Assembly: GCA_034770075.1 (NCBI GenBank)
Contig: CM068379.1
Coordinates: 43,097,130-43,161,129, forward strand
Reading direction: 5' to 3'
Length of the DNA stretch: 64,000 bases
DNA from: Aralia elata
Taxonomy: Eukaryota; Streptophyta; Magnoliopsida; Apiales; Araliaceae
The notes beneath the pieces are model-generated. The model was not told the DNA's origin. It worked only from the letters and a program-made list of their open reading frames with translations, and did no database searches. Within the stretch, counting starts at the first letter, position 1. Each line of letters opens with the position of its first letter. The position numbers and the translations under genes were made by a program. Below, piece by piece: positions 47,101-56,139 of the stretch.

Positions 47101-47193
47101 GTAAAGGTAATATGGAGGAACCACAGTGCTGAGGAAGCAACGTGGGAACTCGAAGAGCAAATGATACAGAATTACCCTCAATTGTTTGCCTAA
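44136..47193 (+). pseudogene. pol: Pol, copy 1: RT, RNase H, integrase, chromodomain
   Basis: Same frame as gag up to about 44424, then an apparent 13-base loss before MALVEMKELM. RT follows: LCIDYRELNKV, KIDLRSGYHQ, LVMSFGLTNAPAAFM, VFIDD. A missing T right after the FIDD codons (about 44870) shifts the frame. RNase H begins VVYSDASHKGLGCVL. An extra A (about 45390) and an extra G (about 45466) shift it twice more; these are private to this copy. Another shift at 46040, in the zinc-finger, is common to both. Integrase 46045-47193: FVKCLTCQRVKAEH, MDFVVGLP, SDRDPRF, TDGQSERTIQ (D,D,E). The C-terminus DRKEQVLRNK...IWRNHSAEEATWELEE is a chromodomain-like segment. Confidence 0.93.
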
Positions 47194-47205
47194 TTGTTAT
47201 ATTGC

Positions 47206-47303
47206 GATTCTGGGGACAGAATCTTTGTAAGGAGGGGAAAATGTAACGGACGATTTAATTACGTTGTGATTCTGGGGACAGAATCCTTTTAAGGAGGGAA
47301 AGA
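47206..47303 (+). other. Doubled hairpin-PPT module, interior 1
   Basis: Twice: GATTCTG-GGGA-CAGAATC hairpin (47206-47223; 47268-47285), then a purine tract (TAAGGAGGGGAAAA; TTAAGGAGGGAAAGA), then TGTAACG. The second purine tract (47290-47303) is the true PPT, because LTR2 starts at 47304. The first TGTAACGGA (47242) looks like a false LTR start. Confidence 0.85.
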
Positions 47304-50192
47304 TGTAACGAATGCAATTTTGAGAATTAATAAAAATATTTATTGAGTTGTATAAATATTTTTGTTAATTTATTGAATTAATAGATGATTTATTAAGCTA
47401 TTGTGAAATAAGTTTATGTTGAGTTAATTGTGTTAATTGTTACTTGAATATGATGTGTGATGATTATTCTAATTTAATTATTAATTAAATTAGATGATGA
47501 AAAGAATTATTTGAATAAATGATTTATGTTAATAAATAATTTATTTGAATAATATATTTTATTTGGTGTTTTTGTTAAATAAAATTATTATTTGAGTTAG
47601 TTATATTTAATTGAATTTATCTAATAATAATAAGTTCAATTAAATTAAATGTGTGACATTTAAAACTATATGTTATAATGTTTTATTAAAATAAATGAAA
47701 GGAGTTTTAATTTAGTTTTTCCAAACTAGCCCTTATGACCTTTGGTTGGATAAATGAGTTATTTTAATTGTGTTTTACCAAACAAGACATAAGAATAATA
47801 GGTTATTTTTATTAGTGTTTACCAAACAAGCCTTAGAGGCTTTTGAAATCTTTAACTGATAGATTAATATCATACGTTATTATTTTATTAAATCATCAGT
47901 TTTTATTTTATCAGTTTATATTTTTAAACTACGTCAGTTAAGAAAAAGAAAAGAAAGAAGAGAAAGAACAGAGTTTGAGAGAAAGAAAAGAATAGAGCTC
48001 TGTGAGTTTGAGAGTTGAGAGAAAAGAAAGAATTGAGAGTTTGTGAATTGAGAAAGAGAAGGAAGGGAAGTGCTAGTAAGGAATTATATATAGCTTGAAG
48101 GTATAATTCTTTTGGTTTTGTTCTTCATTATGTTTTTATTATTTTATTTCTCTGTATATGATTTCTACTTCACTGTATATGAATTTATATGCCAAATATA
48201 TGAATTACTTGGTTATAATTGTTAGTAAGCATGTATTAAAGATTATGTGGTGATTATAAACTAGTTTGAAGAATTAATTCATGAAAACATGCTTTAGAAT
48301 TGAGTTCTTAGTTTTACAGAGCTTTATTTCATGTATGACATATTTGTATGAAAATTGATGCTCTAGTTGGTTATTAATCGGTAAAGTGATAATTGTTTAT
48401 GATTATTTGATGAAAAACATGAGTTATGCAAAAAGAATTGTTTTAATTGGTTGAAAAATGAATTTACAGAGTTTAATTTCATGAGAATGGTTAAAACTTG
48501 AATATTTGGTTTTAACAGTGAATTTTTGGTTTTAAACTAGTTGTTTATGTGTTAGAATGATTAAAATGTTTACAGAACATGTTAGGTAAATATTTTATAT
48601 CATATATGATGTCTGGGTATGTTTAATTTGTATTCTGGATGGTAGAATTCGGAAAATTTGGCCAAATTTGGCCTAAGTTTTCACTGGTTCGCGACTGTAG
48701 GAGATGACTGTCGAGTCTCTCGCCCCGGCGAGAGAAATGAACTGTAAATTCTCGCCCCGGCGAGAAAATTTACAAAGGGAATCCTCGCCCCGACGAGAGC
48801 TCGCCCCGGCGAGAAAATTTAAAAGGAATTCTCGCCCCGGCGAGAACCACTGCTGGAAAATTTTTATTTTGTTTTCCTTTCTTAGAAGTTATGATGGATA
48901 ATTAAATTTATATTAAAGTATTAAGTGATTAATGAAATTCCTAGACAATTGAAACTTGTTGATCATGGTTTGCTAAATGAGATGTTATAATAAAAAGGAT
49001 AAAAGCAAGCTTAAAGTGTATATTATTTTGTAACTAATTATGTTACCATTTTATAATTAAATGTATAGGTTGTTTAAGGATCGTGAGATATTTAATTTGT
49101 AATCAACGCGTGAGGCAAGTTCCTTATCTCAACTTATTACTTTCTGTTGAGCAAGTTTTCCTTCCTTAAGCTTGAGAATTATTTATAGCAAGTTGTTGTT
49201 CTCTTTTAACTTGTTAATTTATTCAAGACAAGTTTATTTATATTGAGCAAGCTTATTGACCTTAGCTTATTGATATTCAAGCAAGGTTATTATCATGATT
49301 ATATACTCAAGTTTTATTCCAATCATTGTTATTATTCAAACTTCGAGTATAGTTTCTATTGAACAAACTCTGTTGAATTAGACTAGCAAACCCTTATTGA
49401 TTCAGCTAGTCCTTAGTTGATGAGTGTTTCAAAGACTTAGAATGTTTTCTATACTTGTTCCAAGCCAATTTCCTTTTTGGTATGGATTCAGACGATAAAC
49501 TGAGATGAACAACCCTAATATAGGGGATTACTTACGCGACAACGTTAAAATGTTTGTGCACAATACATTGTACAAAGGGCTGATCCCCCTGAGTACGAGA
49601 TGTTGGTCCATAATCTATATGACTGTTAAAGGTTACAGCAGAAATACTTGTCAACCTAGGACATAGTTCGAGGTCTTATGACCCTCAGATATAATTTCTA
49701 AATCTTGAATTCTATATTTTTGGAATCAAGCATTCTAAAGAGCTTTTAAATTTAAATCATTTATTGGTTGAGAATCAGCAAACTATTACTCCTCAGTTGA
49801 AATCATTTCATTTAGATATTATTGTTATTGTACCTGTGAGCAATTGTTTGCTCACTCTTGCACAAATTATTGCAGCTAAGGCTGAGAAACCGGACGAGCC
49901 GTCCACGAGCAAAGGCAAGGGCAAGATGCATAAATAGCTAAAGATCTATTATTTATTTGATGATCGATTGTATCAAGACTTATTTAAATTATGTTTTATT
50001 CCGCATTTGATGTATTAAGGTTAAGATAACCTGGGAGTTGAATATTTAATAGTTTGGTGATGTAACCCATTTTGGGAAGATATTTCTTTAAGTTTATTTA
50101 ATTGTTATTTTATTGGGTAGTTAGTTTTGAATGTATGTTATAGTGAACAGCAAATCAGTGGGAATTAAGTACCTGGATTTGGGGGTGTCACA
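47304..50192 (+). repeat. Array LTR2, shared central LTR (2889 bp)
   Basis: Serves as 3' LTR for interior 1 and 5' LTR for interior 2. It is 16 bp shorter than the others because one hairpin is missing at about 48750. It agrees with LTR3 against LTR1 at sites up to 49791 and with LTR1 against LTR3 at the four informative sites after that (about 49830, 49948, 50076, 50150). No TSD-like repeat flanks it. Confidence 0.96.
48717..48846. repeat. GC-rich hairpin array, LTR2 (five units)
   Basis: As in LTR1, with one unit lost. The junction keeps a clean CTCGCCCCGGCGAGAAAATTT, consistent with slippage or recombination between neighbouring units. Confidence 0.85.
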
Positions 50193-50195
50193 GGT

Positions 50196-50207
50196 TGGTA
50201 TCAGAGC
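50196..50207 (+). other. Primer-binding site, interior 2
   Basis: TGGTATCAGAGC, identical to interior 1. Confidence 0.9.
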
Positions 50208-50429
50208 TGTAGGTTATGAACCTTTAGGTTGGGAAAACCTTAGGGTAGTAGCCTTTTAGAAGATAGTGAATATAGTGGTGATAAACTCTTATCGAGTTCT
50301 AAGGAATGAATTACGGAAATTCATAAAAGATAACAAAATGATTATGTGCTATGTGCTTATTTGATAACAAACTTATGTGCTCGCGAGTATTATCGATTAG
50401 TAATTAAAACTTAAAACTTTATTATCAGG

Positions 50430-51251
50430 ATGACTGATAGAGGAGAGCCCAGCCAGACTAGGGAGGAGGAGCCCCGAGATATTCACGTGGTTCATGAGCA
50501 GCTAGTTCAGAGGGAGCTATCTCCATTGGTTACAGTTACAGGTCACGAGTATGAGCCTGAGACTGATCCTGAGGAGGATCCTGAGGAGGACCCTGAAGAG
50601 GTTGAGGAGGAGGAGGAAGACCCTGAGGGGATATCACTATCTACTTTGGGTGTTCAGATGTACGAGCAGGTGTATGATCGCAACGTAGAGTTACAGGATA
50701 GAGTGGAGGAGTTAGAGAGGCAGCTGGTGGAGCGACAGACTGCTTTGGAGCAGAAGAGCAGTGAGATCGAGGAGCTAGACATACGTCTTGGGGATGTGGA
50801 GTGGAAGCTGGTTCATGTAGAAAGTGAAAAGGAGGAGTTAGAGGAACAGGCTGCAGAACGTCAAACCACTCTAGAGCAAAAGGATGCTGAGATTCAAGAC
50901 CTTTCATCACGTCTTGTAGAGGCTGAGCAGAGGCTAGCACAGTCTGAGTATCGACGCGGACAGTTGATAGCCAGGAATGAGATTGTACGAGATGAGTTGA
51001 AAGAGGAGTCAGCTAAGCGGGCGAGAGCGGAGACAACTTGGCTGAGGGAGGCTGATCGCGCAGATCGTGTTGAGTGTGAGGTGCGGTCAAAGAAGGCCAA
51101 GATTGATGAGATGGAGTATATTTTTCATACTACCATGGATAGAGCTCAAGATCGAGCTAATCGTCATCCAGATGTGATGGATCGTAGGATGATGACACGC
51201 ATTATGGAGCAGGGACGCCAGGAAGCTGTGCGTCGTGGGATGTCATCATAG
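50430..51251 (+). CDS. ORF0, copy 2: intact acidic coiled-coil protein
   Basis: 273 codons, ATG directly after ATTATCAGG. Residues 1-45 include RGEPSQTREEE and DIHVVHEQLVQ; residues 46-70 are an acidic run of DPEE units and Glu. From about residue 75 to 200 leucines and charged residues follow a heptad pattern (for example ELQDRVEELERQL, EKEELEEQAAER, DAEIQDLSSRLVEAEQRL), a long coiled coil. The C-terminus is basic, RRMMTRIMEQGRQEAVRRG. No zinc knuckle, protease or polymerase motif, no signal peptide and no membrane segment. It lies 290 bp before gag and in a different frame. The remnant at 326-559 shows that it is not unique to this copy. Function unknown: RNA or capsid partner, or multimerisation factor, are guesses. 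Confidence 0.85.
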   Translation: MTDRGEPSQTREEEPRDIHVVHEQLVQRELSPLVTVTGHEYEPETDPEEDPEEDPEEVEEEEEDPEGISLSTLGVQMYEQVYDRNVELQDRVEELERQLVERQTALEQKSSEIEELDIRLGDVEWKLVHVESEKEELEEQAAERQTTLEQKDAEIQDLSSRLVEAEQRLAQSEYRRGQLIARNEIVRDELKEESAKRARAETTWLREADRADRVECEVRSKKAKIDEMEYIFHTTMDRAQDRANRHPDVMDRRMMTRIMEQGRQEAVRRGMSS

Positions 51252-51543
51252 ATTGTGATTAGTTATGTTATTAGGAAGCTATGAAGTGAATAAATTGTAA
51301 ATCCCAGTTTCTATAATGGGATAGAATAATGATGTAATTCTGAAACTTTGTGATTTCAGGATAGATGATGTAAATAACTACGATGTTATCTCTATTATGT
51401 TTTGAAGCAGTTAATGAATAAAATGCGAAAGTTTATCAGATGTACTGTGTGTTAAGTGTTTTATATAAATGTTTAAGTTAAGACTTAAATGTTTAGGTAA
51501 TTGAGCAATAGTCTAATGACGCGAATTGTTTTTTAATAGTAAG

Positions 51544-52971
51544 ATGCCTCCAAGAAGACAACCAACACGTCAACAGACCCCTGAGGGATCTACTAACAAC
51601 GAAGAAGCCAACGCTAATCCCATGCAGCAGTTGGTAAATTTGTTAACGGGAGCCTTTGCAAATCAACCACAAGCTCAGGCTACAACCTTTAAAGACTTCA
51701 AGGCAGTCGGACCTCCGGAATATCACGGCACTATGAATCCCATTGAAGCTCAAACGTGGATCATGGAGATGGAGAAGGTGTTTGATGTTGCTAGGGTTAA
51801 TGAGGACCAAAAGACGGCACTTGCAACGTTTATGCTGAAATCAGAAGCTAGCTACTGGTGGCAAGCAAATAAGACTCGAGGTGGCCAAGGGATTATTCCG
51901 TGGGAGCGGTTCAAGGAGATATTTTTCGAAACCTATTTCCCGGCAAGTGCTCAGAACCAAATGGAAGTACAGTTTCTAGAGTTGAAGCAAGGTGCTATGT
52001 CGGTATCTGAGTATGCTGCTAGATTCAACGAGTTGGCGAGGTTTGCACCTTATCAGGTTAACACGGATGAGAGGAAGGCCAGAAGGTTTGAGCAGGGATT
52101 GAAGCCCTGGTTGTATAGCCGAGTTTCAATGTTTCAACTGAACTCGTTTGCGGCGGTGCTGGAGAAGGCAATTATCGCTGAAGGAGGCAGTGATGCTTTG
52201 TCTAAGTACAATCAGGAGCAGAAGAAAAAGAAGAATGAGAATGAAAACAAGGCAAGTGGTAGCCATGGGGGCAGTAGCCAGAAGAGGAAATGGAATGATA
52301 GTAACTCTGCGGGAAATCAGCAGGGTAATCAGAAGAAGAAGATGGAGGTGTGCAGCAACTGTGGAAAGAGCCATATGGGTGCTTGTTTGAAGGGTAAGCG
52401 GGTGTGCTTCAACTGCGGGCAGGAGGGGCATATCGCACCAAATTGCCCTAATCCAAAGAAGGGAGCATGTTTCATCTGCGGGTCGAAGGATCACTTTGCC
52501 CGAGAGTGCCCTAAGAAAGCAACTACAGGCGGAGCCAGTTCAGGAAAGGGAAACAGCGGTGGTGGAGGCAATCTAACTACCACAGGACCCACGCAGCCCA
52601 ACCGACCTACCGCTAGAACATTCAATATGACGGTGCAGGATGCTGTGCAGTCAAAGGATGTAGTGTCAGGTATCATTCCAGTCAATAATGTTAATGCTTA
52701 TGTATTGTTTGACTCGGGTGCTACTTGCTCATTTATATCCGATGATTTTGCTAAGAAATTAGGGTTACCCCAGGAAGAATTAGATTACCCTATGAACATA
52801 GAAATTGCGAATAGGGAGGTGATTCCTGTTAAGTTTGTCCACAAGAACTGTCAGGTAGATATTAAGGGTCATGTGATGACAGTAAACATGATCCCAATTT
52901 GTCTTGGGGAGTTTGATGTTATTTTGGGTATGGATTGGTTGTTTAACCATGGGGCAATTATTGACTGTTAA
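51544..52971 (+). CDS. gag: Gag-protease, copy 2
   Basis: Starts at ATG 51544 and is the same length as copy 1. Differences are few: NQQGNQ replaces KSASNQ before the zinc knuckles, and Met replaces Leu near the C-terminus (VNMIP). Just upstream TTTTTTAATAGTAAG replaces TTTTTTAACAGTAAG. Protease VLFDSGATC and all three zinc knuckles are intact. It ends at the same TAA as copy 1. Confidence 0.92.
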   Translation: MPPRRQPTRQQTPEGSTNNEEANANPMQQLVNLLTGAFANQPQAQATTFKDFKAVGPPEYHGTMNPIEAQTWIMEMEKVFDVARVNEDQKTALATFMLKSEASYWWQANKTRGGQGIIPWERFKEIFFETYFPASAQNQMEVQFLELKQGAMSVSEYAARFNELARFAPYQVNTDERKARRFEQGLKPWLYSRVSMFQLNSFAAVLEKAIIAEGGSDALSKYNQEQKKKKNENENKASGSHGGSSQKRKWNDSNSAGNQQGNQKKKMEVCSNCGKSHMGACLKGKRVCFNCGQEGHIAPNCPNPKKGACFICGSKDHFARECPKKATTGGASSGKGNSGGGGNLTTTGPTQPNRPTARTFNMTVQDAVQSKDVVSGIIPVNNVNAYVLFDSGATCSFISDDFAKKLGLPQEELDYPMNIEIANREVIPVKFVHKNCQVDIKGHVMTVNMIPICLGEFDVILGMDWLFNHGAIIDC

Positions 52972-55900
52972 AAGAAGTGTGTAAACCTTATGACTCCGTC
53001 AAAGGTAGTGTTTTATGGCAGCAAGTCGCCTAGACAAATGAGTTGTCTGACGATGGTGCTAGCCAGAAAGATGTTTGAAACAAGGATGTGTAGGATATCT
53101 AGCCTACATAGTTGATACCCGAAAGGTGGGTGCAAAACTGGAGGAGATACCAGTAGTTAGGGATTTTGCGGATGTATTTCTTAATTATTTGCCAGGATTA
53201 CCGCCAGATAGGGAAATTGAGTTTGTAATTGATTTAGCACCGGGAACGGCCCCTATATCGAATGGCTCTAGTAGAAATGAAGGAATTAATGGTGCAATTA
53301 CAGGAATTGCTGGATAAGAAGTATATCCAACCGAGCGTTTCACCGTGGGGAGCGCCGGTATTGTTTGTTAAGAAGAAGGATGGGTCGATGCGTCTTTGCA
53401 TTGATTATAGAGAGTTGAACAAGGTCACGATTAAAAATAAGTATCCATTGCCAAGGATCGATGACCTGTTTGACCAACTGAAGGGAGCAAGATATTTTTC
53501 GAAGATAGATTTACGAAGTGGGTACCATCAATTGAAGGTGAGAAAAGAGGACATACCAAAGACGGCGTTTTCGAACCAGATATGGTCACTATGAGTTTTT
53601 GGTTATGTCATTTGGCTTAACGAATGCGCCTGCAGCATTCATGGACTTAATGAATAGGGTGTTCAAACCATTTCTGGATAAGTTTGTGGTGGTATTCATA
53701 GACGACATTTGGTTTACTCCAAAACTCAAGAAGAACACGTGGAGCATTTGAGGGTGACATTGGAGGCCTTAAGAAAAGAGAAATTGTATGCAAAATTTTC
53801 AAAGTACGAATTTTGGTTAGAGCGTGTTCAATTTCTTGGCCATGTTATTGATAAAGACGGGATTTCAGTGGATACAGCGAAAGTAGAGGCTGTCATGAAC
53901 TGGGATCAGCCGAAGACACCGTCGGAAGTGAGGAGTTTCCTTGGTTTGGCAGGATACTACAGGCGTTTTATTCAAGATTTCTCTAGGATCGCCACTCCGT
54001 TGACGAATTTAACAAGGAAATCAGTGAAGTTTGTTTGCACGGAGAAGTGCGAAGAAAGTTTCCAAAAACTAAAGGAGAGACTAAGTTCAGCACCTGTGTT
54101 GTCTTTGCTAGATGCTACAGGAAATTTTGTGGTGTACAGTGACGCATCACATAAAGGACTTGGTTGTGTGTTGATGCAGAATGGTAAGGTTATTGCATAT
54201 GCATCGCGCCAACTAAAAGACTATGAAAAAGGGTATCCGACCCATGATTTGGAGTTAGCAGCCGTGGTGTTTGCTTTAAAAATCTGGAGGCACTATCTCT
54301 ATGGGGAGAAGTGTGAAATATATACAAACCATAAACGTTTGAAGTATATTTTCACGCAGAAAGATTTGAATATGCGGCAGAGGAGATGGATAGAATTGAT
54401 CAAAGATTATGACTGTGAAATTCTATACCATCCAGGGAAGGCTAATGTGGTTGCCGACGCTTTGAGTAGAAAAGGTCGGGAGAAACTGTTTATGCTAACT
54501 GCTCAGGAGAAACTTGTGGCGGAATTGGCTAAGTTGGAATTGGAGGTGAAACATCTGGCAGAGCCTAATGAAAAATTGTTCCAAATGGAAACTCAACCAA
54601 CTTTGGTGGAAAAAGTGAAAGAAGCGCAACTCCAGGATGAGGAGTGTGTTGAGATACGGAAAAGAGTGCTTGAAGGTGAAGAACTTAAATATAAAATCGA
54701 TACCGAAGGGTTGCTGAGATTTGAAGGCAGAATCTGGGTACCGTCGGTATTGGCAATCAAAGAGGAGATTTTGAATGAAGCTCACAGTTCAAGATTTTTG
54801 GTTCACCCGGGAAGCACAAAGATGTACCAGGATCTTCGACAACATTTTTGGTGGCCGAACATGAAAAGAGAGGTTGCTGAATGTTTGTGAAATGTCTCAC
54901 TTGTCAGAGAGTTAAAGCGGAGCATCAACGACCAAGTGGTTTGTTACAGCCCTTGGAGATACCAGAATGGAAGTGGGAGCATATCACAATGGACTTTGTA
55001 GTAGGGCTTCCAACTACTCAGAAGGGATATGACGCAATATGGGCCATAGTTGACCGATTGACGAAATCAACGCATTTCTTGCCCATCAAAATCCGATTCA
55101 CTTTGGATCAGCTGGCGAAATTATATGTCAAAGAGATTATCTCAAGGCACGGAGTTCCAGTAACAATAGTATCAGATCGAGATCCACGTTTTATCTCAAA
55201 ATTTTGGAGGAGTCTACAAGCTTGTTTGGGGACACAGTTGAGAATGAGTACAGCCTATCATCCTCAAACTGATGGCCAGAGCGAAAGAACAATTCAAACG
55301 TTGGAAGATATGCTTCGGGCGTGCGTCATGGATTTTAAAGGCAACTGGGATGATCATTTACCTCTGGTCGAGTTTGCTTACAACAATAGTCATCACGCTA
55401 GTATCGGCATGCCGCCCTACGAAGCATTGTACGGAAGGAAATGCAGAACTCCATTATGCTGGGATGAGATTGGTAAACGACGACTATTGGGACCCGAGCT
55501 GGTACAACAAACTGCTGAAATTGTCAAGGTGATAAGAGCCAGACTGGTAGCCGCTCAAGACAGACAGAAGAAGTATGTTGATCACCACCGACAAAATCGC
55601 GAATTTGAAGTCGGGAGCTTTGTGTTTCTCAAAGTATCACCTTGGAAGGGAAAGATCAGATTTGGTAAAAAGGGTAAACTCAGTCCGCGGTTTATTGGAC
55701 CTTTCGAAGTGCTGAAACGGATGGGTGAAGTAGCTTATGAGGTAGCTTTACCTCCTGAGTTAGGTCGTATTCACAATGTATTCCACATATCGGTGCTACG
55801 ACCGTATAAGTCTGATTATAAGCATGTCATGGAGTATGAACCGATACAATTCGAGAAAGATTTGTCTTATGAAGAGGTTCTTGTTCAGATAGTGGACAGG

Positions 55901-56029
55901 AAGGAGCAAGTTCTTAGAAATAAAGTGAAACCTTCTGTAAAGGTAATCTGGAGGAACCACAGTGCTGAGGAAGCAACGTGGGAACTCGAAGAGCAAATGA
56001 TACAGAATTACCCTCAATTGTTTGCCTAA
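52972..56029 (+). pseudogene. pol: Pol, copy 2
   Basis: Domain order as in copy 1. Lesions common to both copies: TAA before RT, loss before MALVEMKELM (53262), missing T after FIDD (about 53706), shift at VAECL/FVKCL (54880). Private here: an extra T near 53075, and an extra T near 53569 (GCGTTTTCG) that ends the RT frame at 53594. Private lesions of copy 1 in RNase H are absent, so 53709-54890 is open through RNase H (VVYSDASHKG, YTNHKRLKYIF) and the integrase zinc-finger start. 54881-56029 is an uninterrupted integrase plus chromodomain-like C-terminus (382 codons). Confidence 0.93.
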
Positions 56030-56041
56030 TTGTTATATTGC

Positions 56042-56139
56042 GATTCTGGGGACAGAATCTTTGTAAGGAGGGGAAAATGTAACGGATGATTTAATTGCGT
56101 TGTGATTCTGGGGACAGAATCCTTTTAAGGAGGGAAAGA
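56042..56139 (+). other. Doubled hairpin-PPT module, interior 2
   Basis: Hairpins at 56042-56059 and 56104-56121, purine tracts after each, LTR3 at 56140. Differs from interior 1 by a couple of bases between the two units. Confidence 0.85.
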
